Below are positions 1 through 8,065 of a stretch of DNA of 64,000 nt, in pieces. Position 1 is the first letter of the stretch. Each line of letters starts with the position of its first letter. This DNA is from Sphingopyxis sp. JAI128 (lineage in GTDB: Bacteria; Pseudomonadota; Alphaproteobacteria; Sphingomonadales; Sphingomonadaceae): NCBI RefSeq assembly GCF_014207235.1, contig NZ_JACHDA010000006.1, forward strand, positions 1 to 64,000, read 5' to 3'. Both the position numbers and the translations under genes were made by a program. Under the pieces are notes generated by a model. The model saw only the letters and a program-made list of their open reading frames with translations, did no database searches and was not told the origin of the DNA.

Positions 1-100
1 GCGTCGCAACACGCTACGATCGGTGCCCGAAAGCCTTCTTCTCCGCCGTGGCACTCGCCGCGACCGTCATCTTCTGGCTCTGATCAATGAGTCCTGACCC
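1..100 (+). mobile_element. 3' end of an IS5-family insertion sequence (partial)
   Basis: Frame 3 (bases 3-83) is open from the window edge to a TGA and encodes 26 residues. They contain ATRYDR, then AVALAATVIFWL, which matches the usual C-terminus of IS5-family DDE transposases (ATRYDK...FLAAVxLAAxxIWL). Just beyond the stop, AATGAGTCCTGACCC (86-100) reads GGGTCAGGACTCATT on the minus strand and looks like the element's terminal inverted repeat. The rest of the element lies outside the window, so activity and group cannot be judged. Recognition rests on a short tail. Confidence 0.6.
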
Positions 101-144
101 TAGTGATCGTCGAAATTGCAGCGCATTTTGAAGCCCATCATTTC

Positions 145-774
145 CTAACGGCGTGGCGCAATGCCGGCGGTCAATAGATCAACCATCGTCGCCGAGATAG
201 CCTCCGCCGTAAGGGGGCCGTCGGGACGATGCCAGCGCGCTGGCCAGTTGAGGGCGCCGGCAAGCGTAAATGCCAAAAGCTTTACATCCGTAGTTTCGAT
301 GGAACCATCACCGACTGCTTCTTCAATCAAACTGCGCATCGCCAGATCGATGCGTGATTTAAGTTCGCGAAACCGTCGTGCGCCGTCGGCAGACAGCATC
401 TCTTCGCCGGTACGGATCACACAGCGGCCAAAATCGTCCATGTTGATTTCAGCGTAGCGGCGCAAGAAGCTCCTTAGCCTGTCAAGGCCCGTCCCGCTTT
501 CCCGCTCCGCCGCGTCCGCTGCTTCCTGAAGCTTTTCAAGGCCGCGCGTGACGCACTCGAGCAGCACCTGCTCCTTGTTCCCCAAATAGTGATAAATCGT
601 CGGCTTACTGATGTGCAGGCTCGCAGCGACGTCGTCGAGCGACGCCGAATGAAAACCCCGAGCATTGAATGCGCGCACCGCCGCGCGGAGCACAGCTTCA
701 CGTTTCCGCTCTCGCTCGGAAAGCTTCTCCGCGCGGCTAGGAAATGGCGAAGGATCGGACAGGCCGCGATTCAT
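145..774 (-). CDS. TetR/AcrR-family transcriptional regulator
   Basis: A DNA-binding repressor type. The N-terminal helix-turn-helix is clear: REAVLRAAVRAFNARGF, then SLDDVAASLHISKPTIYHYLGNK, then a C-terminal all-helical ligand domain, about 209 residues in all, normal for the family. I chose the internal ATG at 774 because the residues after it (MNRGLSDPSPF) lead straight into the HTH; an in-frame ATG at 828 would add 18 unlikely residues. No strong Shine-Dalgarno is visible for either. It diverges from the acyl-CoA operon starting at 939 and probably represses it, with an acyl-CoA or related ester as ligand. The ligand is inference. Confidence 0.9.
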   Translation of the reverse strand: MNRGLSDPSPFPSRAEKLSERERKREAVLRAAVRAFNARGFHSASLDDVAASLHISKPTIYHYLGNKEQVLLECVTRGLEKLQEAADAAERESGTGLDRLRSFLRRYAEINMDDFGRCVIRTGEEMLSADGARRFRELKSRIDLAMRSLIEEAVGDGSIETTDVKLLAFTLAGALNWPARWHRPDGPLTAEAISATMVDLLTAGIAPRR

Positions 775-831
775 GGAATTTGTTGACCAAACATAGCCCC
801 GCATCGTTGACACGAAACGTGTATGCAATCA

Positions 832-861
832 ATATACTTGTGAGTAAGTTATATACGTATA
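832..861. promoter_or_regulatory. Candidate TetR operator between the divergent genes
   Basis: The gap between the tetR start and the hydratase start holds a perfect 10-bp palindrome, TATACGTATA (852-861). It directly abuts an imperfect dyad with ACTT (836-839) and AAGT (846-849) arms flanked by ATAT on both sides. The stretch is markedly AT-rich compared with its surroundings. Position and symmetry suit autoregulation and control of the operon. No binding evidence exists in the sequence beyond the symmetry. Confidence 0.4.
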
Positions 862-938
862 GGTTTCAACGATTCGCGGCAGTGGTTGGTCCGGGCGACA
901 TGGCCATTTGGCGATCCGGCTTTTTGAAAGGTTTCTGG

Positions 939-1733
939 ATGAACACTACCCCGGTGATCTTTGACGTGCGCGATGATCTCGCTACGATCACGCTCAATCG
1001 GCCCGCTGTCGGCAATGCCATCAATCTTGAAATGGCGCGGGCGCTGGTCGAATGCGCGATCCGCTGTGAAACCGACCGCACAATCCGCTGCGTCGTGCTT
1101 ACAGGCGCGGGTCGGCTTTTTTGTGCGGGCGGTGACGTAGGCAGTTTTGCCGAGGCAGGCGATCGGGCGAGCGCGCTTCTGAGCGAACTGGCCGGGACGC
1201 TGCCCATGGCCGTGACGCGTCTTGCCCGCATGCCATGCCCTTTGCTTGTGCTGGTCAACGGCCCGGCCGCGGGAGCGGGAATGAGTTTGGCGATGGCTGG
1301 GGATGTCGTGCTTTGCGCGCGATCGGCTCATTTCACCGCGGCCTATGGCGCTATCGGCTTGACCCCGGACGGCGGCATGAGCTGGCAGCTGCCGCGCTTG
1401 GTCGGACTGCGCAAAGCGCAAGACATCATCCTGACCAATCGAAGGGTTAGGGCAGACGAAGCCGAGGCGATTGGTTTGGTGACCCGGACGGTAGACGACG
1501 ATGCGCTTGCGCAGGCCGGTGCAGATGCCGCGACGTCACTCATGGCCTCGGCGGTCGGAGCACTGGCCGCCACCCGACGATTGCTGCAGCGAAGTTATGA
1601 ATCCGGGTTCGAGACGCAACTTGAAGAGGAAACCCGGTCGATCGCGGAAGCAGGGGCAGGTCCCGAAGGCAGCGAAGGCATTGCAGCTTTTTTTGCGAAG
1701 CGTGCGCCCGATTTTAGAGCGTCAGGGCGATGA
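939..1733 (+). CDS. Enoyl-CoA hydratase/isomerase family protein, PaaG-like
   Basis: Crotonase-fold enzyme (264 aa) acting on acyl-CoA thioesters in the cytoplasm. The oxyanion-hole segments are seen as GAGRLFCAGGDV (about 56-67) and NGPAAGAGMSLA (about 107-118). The segment GLTPDGG places an Asp at 144, the acidic residue typical of PaaG-type 1,2-epoxyphenylacetyl-CoA isomerases and delta3-delta2 enoyl-CoA isomerases rather than the Glu pair of classical hydratases. Isomerase activity is therefore at least as likely as hydration. The reading frame is open further upstream, but the ATG at 939 has an AAAGG 7 nt before it and gives a normal N-terminus. It overlaps the next gene by 4 bp (ATGA). 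Confidence 0.88.
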   Translation: MNTTPVIFDVRDDLATITLNRPAVGNAINLEMARALVECAIRCETDRTIRCVVLTGAGRLFCAGGDVGSFAEAGDRASALLSELAGTLPMAVTRLARMPCPLLVLVNGPAAGAGMSLAMAGDVVLCARSAHFTAAYGAIGLTPDGGMSWQLPRLVGLRKAQDIILTNRRVRADEAEAIGLVTRTVDDDALAQAGADAATSLMASAVGALAATRRLLQRSYESGFETQLEEETRSIAEAGAGPEGSEGIAAFFAKRAPDFRASGR

Positions 1734-2803
1734 GCGGCCCACTCGCGGGTTTGCGAGTGCTCGAATTCGCGGGGATCGGACCCGGACCGCACTGCGCCAT
1801 GCTGCTCGCCGATCTCGGCGCCGAAGTCGTGCGGATTGATCGCGCGGGCGGCAATGGTTGGCCTAATCCGGTCGTCGATCGCGGTCGATCGACGGTTACG
1901 ATCGACATCCGGTCGGACGAGGGTCGAGCCTTTTGCTACGATGCCGCCGATAGGGCAGACGTGCTGATCGAAGGATTTCGGCCCGGCGTCATGGAACGGC
2001 TCGGCCTTGGACCGGACGTCCTGTGCGAACGCAATCCAAGGCTCATCTACGGCCGGATGACCGGCTGGGGCCAATCGGGACCCCTGGCGCAAGCCGCTGG
2101 CCACGATATCAATTACATAGCCGTGACCGGTGCGCTCGCCGCGATGGGCGCTGCTGGAGAACCTGCCATGCCGCCGCTCAATCTTGTGGGCGATTTTGGC
2201 GGCGGATCGATGTTCTTGGCTTTCGGGATCATGGCCGCGCTTTGGGAGCGTCAGGCGTCGGGACGTGGGCAAGTGATTGATGCCGCGATCATCGACGGGG
2301 TGACGTCGCTGATGACGATGTTCGCAGGGTTGCTACCCGAAGGCCGCATCTCGATGGATCGCGAGCGAAACCTGCTCGCAGGCGCGGCGCCTTTCTATCG
2401 TTGCTATCGCTGCGCCGATGGCGACGAGATCGCGGTCGGCGCGCTCGAGCCGCAATTTTACCGTCAACTCATCGAATTGAGCGGCGCGCCGACTGACCTG
2501 CTGGAGCAGCAAAATGACGTCGCCGGTTGGGAAGTGCGGTCGGATCGTCTCGCCGATTTGTTTGCGACGCGGACGCTCGCGGAATGGTGCGCGATCCTTG
2601 AGGGAAGCGACGCGTGTTTCGCGCCGGTGCTCGAACTCGCCGCAGCGCCTGACCACCCACATCTCGCTGCGCGCCAAACCTATGTCGAAGCCGACGGCCT
2701 CATCCAGGCGGCGCCCGCGCCGCGTTTTTCGCGCACGCCCGGTGCCATTCGCCCGACGAAGGCGGACGGACATGAGATTATCGCGCGCTGGCGCAGTCAG
2801 TAA
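1730..2803 (+). CDS. CaiB/BaiF CoA-transferase family III, alpha-methylacyl-CoA racemase-like
   Basis: 357 aa, the usual length for bacterial AMACR/MCR. The N-terminus GLRVLEFAGIGPGPHCAMLL, the block GRMTGWGQSGPLA, AGHDINYI and NLVGDFGGGSM are hallmark AMACR segments. His125 and Asp155 fall where the M. tuberculosis racemase has its catalytic His126 and Asp156. AMACRs epimerise 2-methylacyl-CoAs so that the (2S) form can be beta-oxidised, which fits a branched-chain or isoprenoid side-chain pathway. Formyl/CoA transfer is the alternative activity of the family but is less well supported. The start overlaps the previous stop by 4 bp, so translation is probably coupled. Confidence 0.85.
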   Translation: MSGPLAGLRVLEFAGIGPGPHCAMLLADLGAEVVRIDRAGGNGWPNPVVDRGRSTVTIDIRSDEGRAFCYDAADRADVLIEGFRPGVMERLGLGPDVLCERNPRLIYGRMTGWGQSGPLAQAAGHDINYIAVTGALAAMGAAGEPAMPPLNLVGDFGGGSMFLAFGIMAALWERQASGRGQVIDAAIIDGVTSLMTMFAGLLPEGRISMDRERNLLAGAAPFYRCYRCADGDEIAVGALEPQFYRQLIELSGAPTDLLEQQNDVAGWEVRSDRLADLFATRTLAEWCAILEGSDACFAPVLELAAAPDHPHLAARQTYVEADGLIQAAPAPRFSRTPGAIRPTKADGHEIIARWRSQ

Positions 2804-2818
2804 TTTAGGGAGACGGAC

Positions 2819-3580
2819 ATGAAGATTGAAGGTTTGGCTGCAATCGTAACCGGGGGCGCCTCGGGGCTCGGCGGCGCGACAGCCGCGATGCTCGCAGAAC
2901 TTGGTGCGAAGGTCGCCGTTTTCGACGTCAACGACGAAGCGGGCGCTGCCCACGCACAGGCCATCGGCGGGTTATTCGCGCACGTGAATGTTGCCGACGA
3001 GGCGAGTGTGGCAAGTGGAATCGCTGCCGCCGAGGCCGCGCACGGTACCGCACGAATTCTTGTCAATTGCGCGGGCGTCGCTCCTGCGATCAAAACGGTC
3101 GGCAAGGAGAATGTCGCGCACCCGCTCGATGCTTTTCGCCGCACGGTCGAGATCAACCTGATTGGTAGCTTCAATGTCATTTCGCAATTCGCGGCGCGCC
3201 TCGCCGCTGCCGATCCGTTGGGCGAGGAGCGCGGCGTCATCGTCAATACCGCGTCGGTCGCGGCGTTCGACGGGCAGATTGGGCAGGCGGCCTATGCGGC
3301 GTCGAAAAGCGGCGTTGTCGGCATGACGTTGCCGGTCGCGCGCGATCTGGCGCAGCATCGCATTCGCGTGGTGACCATAGCGCCGGGCATTTTCCTGACG
3401 CCGATGCTGATGGGCCTGCCGCAGGCGGCGCAGGACAGTCTCGGCACGCAGGTTCCGCATCCCAGCCGTCTCGGCAAACCGGAGGAATATGCTCAAATGG
3501 TGCGCACCATTATTGAGAACCCGATGCTTAACGGCGAGACGATCCGTCTCGATGGCGCGATCCGGATGGCGCCGCGATGA
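2819..3580 (+). CDS. Short-chain dehydrogenase, 3-hydroxyacyl-CoA dehydrogenase type-2 (HSD17B10-like)
   Basis: 253-residue classical SDR. It has the nucleotide site TGGASGLG (11-18), NCAG (83-86), catalytic Ser146 in NTAS, and Tyr159-x-x-x-Lys163 in YAASK. The continuous similarity to HSD17B10 (type-2 3-hydroxyacyl-CoA dehydrogenase, also active on 2-methyl-3-hydroxybutyryl-CoA) is strongest around FNVISQFAA and FLTPMLMGLP. NAD(H) is predicted because Asp37 follows beta-strand 2 (VAVFDVND). An AGGGAG Shine-Dalgarno precedes the ATG. Together with the racemase and hydratase it completes a set for alpha-methyl-branched acyl-CoA oxidation. Confidence 0.88.
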   Translation: MKIEGLAAIVTGGASGLGGATAAMLAELGAKVAVFDVNDEAGAAHAQAIGGLFAHVNVADEASVASGIAAAEAAHGTARILVNCAGVAPAIKTVGKENVAHPLDAFRRTVEINLIGSFNVISQFAARLAAADPLGEERGVIVNTASVAAFDGQIGQAAYAASKSGVVGMTLPVARDLAQHRIRVVTIAPGIFLTPMLMGLPQAAQDSLGTQVPHPSRLGKPEEYAQMVRTIIENPMLNGETIRLDGAIRMAPR

Positions 3581-4749
3581 GCATCTCGGACCGCGCCCGC
3601 GCGATTGGTGAACGCGTCGAAGCCTTCGTCCGCGACATCGTCGCGCCTTATGAAGGTGATCCGCGCCGCGACCATCATGATTGCCCGTCCGACGAGCTGA
3701 TCGACGAGCTCAAGGAACAGGCACGAGCGGCAGGCGTGCTCACGCCGCATATTCTGGTCGACGGCAGTCATCTCACGCAAGTCGAGACAGCTTTCGTGTT
3801 GCAGAAGACCGGCCTGTCGCCGCTCGGTCCGCTGGCGTGCAACACCGGAGCACCCGACGAGGGCAATATGTATCTGCTTGGCCATGTCGGCAGCCCTGAT
3901 ATCAAGGAGCGCTTCCTGAAGCCGTTGATCGAGGGACGCGCGCGTTCGGCATTCTTTATGACCGAACCAGCGGAAGAGGGAGGCGCCGGGTCCGATCCGT
4001 CGATGATGCAGACGACGTGCCATCTCCATGGCAATCATTGGGTCATCAACGGCCGCAAATGTTTCATCACCGGGGCCGAGGGAGCAAAAGTCGGCATTGT
4101 GATGGCCAAGGCGGAAGAAGGCGCGTGCATGTTCCTGGTCGATCTCCCTGATCCGGCGATCCGCATCGAGCATGTGCCAAACACGATCGATAGTTCGATG
4201 CCCGGCGGTCACGCCACGGTCCTCATCGACAATCTGCGCGTACCCGCCGACCAGATGCTCGGACAGGCGGGCGAGGGGTTCCGCTATGCGCAGATCCGCC
4301 TCAGCCCCGCGCGCCTGTCGCATTGCATGCGCTGGCATGGCGCTTGCGAGCGCGCCAATGAGATTGCGACCGATTATGCCAACCGCCGCCATGCCTTCGG
4401 CAAGCCGTTGATCGACCATGAGGGCGTTGGCTTCATGCTGGCCGAAAACCTGATCGACTTGAAACAATCCGAGCTGATGATCCGCTGGTGCGCCGAAGTG
4501 CTCGATGCCGGCGACCTTGGTACCGCCGAGAGCTCGATGACCAAGGTGGCTGTGTCGGAGGCGCTGATGCGCATTGCCGACCGCTGCGTCCAGGTGATGG
4601 GTGGCCTGGGCGTAACCGACAAAACCATCGTCGAGCAGGTGTTCCGCGAAATTCGCGCGTTCCGGATATACGACGGCCCTACCGAGGTCCACAAATGGAG
4701 CCTCGCCAAGAAGATCAAGCGCGACTGGAAGGCCGCAAATGGTCACTGA
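3577..4749 (+). CDS. Acyl-CoA dehydrogenase, ACAD10/11-like
   Basis: 390-aa flavoprotein of the acyl-CoA dehydrogenase fold. The FAD/substrate loop MTEPAEEGGAGSD, the block WVINGRKCFITGAE, and the C-terminal VMGGLGVTDKTIVEQVFREIRAFRIYDGPTEVH region are visible (segments quoted in part). At the usual catalytic-base position the motif reads YDGPTEV, an Asp where most family members have Glu. The gene overlaps the SDR by 4 bp and the following kinase gene by 11 bp. Adjacency to an APH-type kinase mirrors the kinase-dehydrogenase fusions ACAD10/ACAD11 and the LvaA-LvaC pair of levulinate metabolism, where a 4-hydroxyacyl-CoA is phosphorylated and phosphate is then eliminated. Ordinary dehydrogenation remains possible. 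Confidence 0.85.
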   Translation: MSISDRARAIGERVEAFVRDIVAPYEGDPRRDHHDCPSDELIDELKEQARAAGVLTPHILVDGSHLTQVETAFVLQKTGLSPLGPLACNTGAPDEGNMYLLGHVGSPDIKERFLKPLIEGRARSAFFMTEPAEEGGAGSDPSMMQTTCHLHGNHWVINGRKCFITGAEGAKVGIVMAKAEEGACMFLVDLPDPAIRIEHVPNTIDSSMPGGHATVLIDNLRVPADQMLGQAGEGFRYAQIRLSPARLSHCMRWHGACERANEIATDYANRRHAFGKPLIDHEGVGFMLAENLIDLKQSELMIRWCAEVLDAGDLGTAESSMTKVAVSEALMRIADRCVQVMGGLGVTDKTIVEQVFREIRAFRIYDGPTEVHKWSLAKKIKRDWKAANGH

Positions 4750-5803
4750 TCCGTCGGTAAATGTCGGCGCGGGCGCAGTGCGTGTCGCGCTCGACGTCAG
4801 CGCGCTCGACGCATGGCTTACTGGAAACGTCGAGGGGTACGCGGGACCGCTGACGGCCGAGCAGTTCAACGGCGGTCAATCCAATCCGACCTATCGGCTG
4901 ACGACGCCTGGCGCGCGCTACGTGATGCGGCGAAAGCCGCCCGGGCCACTGGTCAAGGGTGCGCATGACGTGCTGCGCGAGGCGCGCGTGATCTCGGCGC
5001 TGGCTGCAACCCCGGTGCCGGTGCCTGCGGTGCTCGGCATTTGCGATGATGATGCCGTCGTTGGTAGCGCCTTCTATATCATGAGCCTCGTCGAGGGGCG
5101 GATATTCTGGGACGCGGCATTCTCCGAGGTGCCAATCAATCAGCGCTCGGCCTATTTCGATGCGATGAATGCCACGATCGCCGCGCTGCACAGCGTCGAT
5201 CCCGAGAGCGTGGGACTGGGCGACTACGGGCGTTCGGGAAATTTCTTCGAACGCCAGATCGCACGCTGGTCGCGGCAATATCTCGCGGATGACGCGGCGG
5301 GGCGTGATGCCGACATGGATGCACTTGTCGCCTGGCTGCCCGCGCATATTCCGGGGGGCGATGAGAGCTGCATCGTTCACGGCGATTTTCGCTGCGACAA
5401 CATGATCTTTCACCCGACCGAGCCGCGCGTCGTCGCGGTTCTCGACTGGGAGTTGTCGACACTGGGCAATCCGCTTTCGGACTTTGCCTATCACGCACTG
5501 TTGTACCGAATGCCCCCCGACATCGTCGCGGGGCTCGGCGGCGCCGATCCGGCCCCGCTCGGGCTCCCGACCGAGGCTGGTTATGTCGAGGCATATTGCC
5601 GCCGGACCGGGCGCTCGGGCCTACCCGACTGGGATTTTTACATTGCCTTCAATTTATTCCGGCTCGCTGCCATTTTTCATGGCATCAAGGGGCGCGTGAT
5701 ACGCGGCACGGCGAACAGCGAGCACGCGCGCCAACGGGCTCAAGCCTTTCCTCGACTCGCAGCACTCGCGCGCCAAGCGATGAACGACTGCGTCGGCGTG
5801 TGA
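4739..5803 (+). CDS. APH-type phosphotransferase, ACAD10/11 kinase-domain-like
   Basis: 354 aa with a protein-kinase-like fold of the aminoglycoside phosphotransferase family. Visible motifs: glycine-rich FNGGQSNPTY (43-52), the lysine region VMRRKPPG, the catalytic loop VHGDFRCDN (213-221) and the metal-binding LDWE (235-238). This sequence style is that of the kinase half of ACAD10/11 rather than drug-resistance enzymes. Known members phosphorylate the hydroxyl of 4-hydroxyacyl-CoAs using ATP. The start lies inside the acyl-CoA dehydrogenase gene, so the two are translationally coupled and probably act in sequence on one substrate. Last gene of the first operon. Confidence 0.85.
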   Translation: MVTDPSVNVGAGAVRVALDVSALDAWLTGNVEGYAGPLTAEQFNGGQSNPTYRLTTPGARYVMRRKPPGPLVKGAHDVLREARVISALAATPVPVPAVLGICDDDAVVGSAFYIMSLVEGRIFWDAAFSEVPINQRSAYFDAMNATIAALHSVDPESVGLGDYGRSGNFFERQIARWSRQYLADDAAGRDADMDALVAWLPAHIPGGDESCIVHGDFRCDNMIFHPTEPRVVAVLDWELSTLGNPLSDFAYHALLYRMPPDIVAGLGGADPAPLGLPTEAGYVEAYCRRTGRSGLPDWDFYIAFNLFRLAAIFHGIKGRVIRGTANSEHARQRAQAFPRLAALARQAMNDCVGV

Positions 5804-6033
5804 CGGATTCCCGCCACGAAACGAAATAGTCTGACGGGGTCTTTGCGCCGGAATCCTGCATTTTCAGCCATAATTTCCGTGCCAAGCTTGGCGCGAGCGG
5901 GCACTTATCGCCGTTTGACTTGTCAATTTCGTTCGACGATTTCGCCTAAACACTCTTTCACTTTCATTTCGTCGGTGCTAACCGGGGGCTATCGAACGAG
6001 CCCCCGGCCGACAGGGGGAACAAGGGGTGAGTG
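5804..6033. other. Intergenic promoter region before the carboxylase operon
   Basis: 230 bp without a gene. It holds a 12-bp perfect palindrome GCCAAGCTTGGC (5881-5892), which could be part of a terminator for the upstream operon although no T-tract follows. Next come a TTGAC-TT-GTCAA inverted repeat (5916-5927) directly joined to the GntR-type operator (5929-5939), and a purine-rich Shine-Dalgarno (AAGGGG, 6022-6027). The operator centre is about 100 bp upstream of the start codon. Confidence 0.5.
5929..5939 (+). promoter_or_regulatory. Candidate GntR/FadR-type operator, site A
   Basis: TCGTTCGACGA fits the FadR-subfamily consensus TNGTNNNACNA exactly. It sits in a longer block, GTCAATTTCG before and GATTTCGCC after, which is shared nearly base for base with site B at 14638 and with the minus strand of site D at 21665. 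Conservation over about 28 bp in otherwise unrelated intergenic DNA is hard to explain except as a binding site. The putative regulator is the GntR-family protein encoded at 20827-21567. Confidence 0.7.
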
Positions 6034-7581
6034 ATGTTGAGCTATGCGCGCTTGCTGGAAGCCAATAATGCGATCCAGACGCTGGGCGACGATACCTATT
6101 GGCTCTGCGTGACGCGAACGGTGCAGGAATCCAAACTGTTCCCCGTGCCTTCGTACATGCTGCTGTCGTACCTTTGCTGCTATTATCGCTATCCCGAGCT
6201 GCTGCGCAAAGTCGAAGCCAAGATGTCGGCGGAGGAGATTGGCGACCGCGCGCGGGCGATGGGCGGCAAATTTGGTAATTTGCCTGGCTGGGGCCTGCCG
6301 ACCTTCTATCTACTCGGCCGCGAAATGCTGATCAACTTCGGGATGCTCGACCCCACCGACGGCGCCGAAGACGTTGCCTATGTCCTCGACTTCTGGCGCC
6401 GCTTCAAGCTGGCGCAGCAGCGCGAGGACGGCCACCTTAATGCCCGCGAATTCGGTCAGCGGGTGCAACTGCTTCCCGAACGCCGCGTGCAGCGGTTTCA
6501 TGCCGACCTTCATAATTGCGCGCCGGGCGATCGGCTGCACAAGGCGGCGCAGGCATTTCTCGCCACCGTGTCACAATATGGCTTCCTCGTGTCGTGCGAA
6601 AGCCGGGTTTCGCTCAACAACAATGGGCCATACAAACTTGGCGACGACCGCGAGCTGATCGTCCGCGAGTTCAGCGACCTGGCGGAGGGCGACTATCCGT
6701 GGCTCGACGGGATTGCCGGCGACATCCCCTATAATAATCTGACCGTCACGATGGAGGCGACCGGGTGCCATTTCTATCTGATGGACGATTGGGGCAGCTT
6801 TGAATCACGGCCCGAATTCACCGCCGAGAAGCTGACTGGAGTCGGTCTTTACACGTCGGATGCCTTGTCCGAAGGCTTTGTGCCGGTCGGCATGGCCTCC
6901 GCCGAAGAGCTGGCCGATACCTTCGAGGATCTGACCGAAAAGGTCCGCGCCGCGACGGTGGCGCTGTGGAAAAGCGTCGCGGGCTGGACGCGCGATCAAA
7001 TGATGGACGCGGGCGCGCTGGTCTATTTTTCGATGGCCAAGGATTTTGCGCACATCGCGGGGGTTTACGACGTGAATGACTGGATGACGATCGACCCGCG
7101 CGCCGATCGTTTCCGGCCGCTGCTCAACGACGAATTCGGCCGCGATTTTCTGGGCGAGATGGTCGGGTTGGTCGACCTGCCGAGCCAGCGGATCAGCGAC
7201 TATGCGATGATGCAGCACAACAATAATCCGGTGCGCTACATCTCGCAGATCCCCTACAGCGTGCTCGGCGACGAAGGCACGGCTCCGAAACTGGCGCCGA
7301 TCGGACTGGGTGTCATCCATTTCGATGCCAAGGCCGATCGCTACACCACGACCGCCGGCGTACTGACCCTCGCCGAATTTAATGCGCGGGCGGCGGCGAT
7401 GCGGCCGACCCAGATGCAGCCGGAATATCGTTTCCTTTGCGATACGACGGTCAAATATCACCCCGATGATCCTGCGGTGCAGGAAATGTACCTGGACGAG
7501 CAGCAGAATTCTCGGCTGACGGGCAAGGGCGCCGGGCTTGATCGCGCAGCGATCGAAGCGCTGCGGGGGGCAGCACAATGA
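6034..7581 (+). CDS. Protein of unknown function, first gene of the biotin-carboxylase operon
   Basis: 515 aa that I do not recognise. No signal peptide, membrane segment, nucleotide-binding loop or repeat is obvious, so it looks cytoplasmic. Aromatic-rich stretches such as YLCCYYRYPELL near the N-terminus and the clusters HADLHNCAPGD, MEATGCHFYLMDDWGSF and MMQHNNNPVRY give His, Asp and Asn residues that could bind metal or substrate. The ATG at 6034 follows AAGGGG; a GTG lies directly before it. It overlaps the biotin carrier gene by 4 bp, so a stoichiometric role with the carboxylase is likely: a substrate-binding or acceptor-specific subunit. That role is inference from context only. Confidence 0.75.
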   Translation: MLSYARLLEANNAIQTLGDDTYWLCVTRTVQESKLFPVPSYMLLSYLCCYYRYPELLRKVEAKMSAEEIGDRARAMGGKFGNLPGWGLPTFYLLGREMLINFGMLDPTDGAEDVAYVLDFWRRFKLAQQREDGHLNAREFGQRVQLLPERRVQRFHADLHNCAPGDRLHKAAQAFLATVSQYGFLVSCESRVSLNNNGPYKLGDDRELIVREFSDLAEGDYPWLDGIAGDIPYNNLTVTMEATGCHFYLMDDWGSFESRPEFTAEKLTGVGLYTSDALSEGFVPVGMASAEELADTFEDLTEKVRAATVALWKSVAGWTRDQMMDAGALVYFSMAKDFAHIAGVYDVNDWMTIDPRADRFRPLLNDEFGRDFLGEMVGLVDLPSQRISDYAMMQHNNNPVRYISQIPYSVLGDEGTAPKLAPIGLGVIHFDAKADRYTTTAGVLTLAEFNARAAAMRPTQMQPEYRFLCDTTVKYHPDDPAVQEMYLDEQQNSRLTGKGAGLDRAAIEALRGAAQ

Positions 7582-8063
7582 ACGCGGGCAACCGCTCGGC
7601 GGAGCTGGAGCAACTGATCGCCGAATTCGAAGCCTCAGGGCTGCGCGAACTGCACGTCGTGCGCGACGGCCTCGAAATCTATCTGTCGAACGACGGCAAC
7701 AGCGTCGGCCTGAGCACCGGTGCTGCCGCGCCCGCGCCGATGGCGGCGAGCGCCGCTGCGGCGCCCGCGGCCGCATCGACGGCGGCAGTTGCTGCGCCCG
7801 CGGCCTCGGACTGGCCCGACGGCGCGCTGGTCATCCGCGCGCCCTATCTCGGCACCTTCTATCGGGCCCCCAAACCGGGGTCGGCACCCTATGTCGAGGT
7901 CGGCGACAAGGTGACAGCAGAATCAGAACTCTGCCTGGTCGAGGTGATGAAGCTGTTCACCACCGTGCGCGCCGAGGGGCATGGCGTTGTCCACGCGATC
8001 CTCGCCAGCGACGGGTCGTTGGTCGAGGCCGATCAGCCCTTGTTCGTGATCGTGGCGGACTGA
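7578..8063 (+). CDS. Biotin carboxyl carrier protein
   Basis: 161 aa with the AccB layout: an N-terminal segment (ELEQLIAEFEASGLRELHVV), an Ala/Pro-rich linker (about 48-78), and a C-terminal biotinyl domain. The domain has APYLGTFYRAPKPG, including the thumb-like insertion typical of AccB, and EVMKLF with the biotinylated lysine at 125. The usual EAMKM is changed to EVMKL, still compatible with biotin ligase recognition. Carries carboxyl-biotin between the biotin carboxylase encoded next and the carboxyltransferase. It starts on the previous stop codon (ATGA) and ends 2 nt before the next start. Confidence 0.92.
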   Translation: MNAGNRSAELEQLIAEFEASGLRELHVVRDGLEIYLSNDGNSVGLSTGAAAPAPMAASAAAAPAAASTAAVAAPAASDWPDGALVIRAPYLGTFYRAPKPGSAPYVEVGDKVTAESELCLVEVMKLFTTVRAEGHGVVHAILASDGSLVEADQPLFVIVAD

Positions 8064-8065
8064 CG

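Noticed and set aside
105..130. Possible extra GntR operator (GATCGTCGAAATTGC)
   Set aside because: Only one half of TNGTNNNACNA is matched and the flanking block of sites A-D is not present.
3493..4869. 458-codon minus-strand open frame
   Set aside because: Antisense of the acyl-CoA dehydrogenase gene with no protein-like motifs.
7538..8065. Longer start for the biotin carboxylase (frame open from 7538)
   Set aside because: The extension runs out of frame through the biotin carrier gene; ATG 8066 gives the standard AccC N-terminus.
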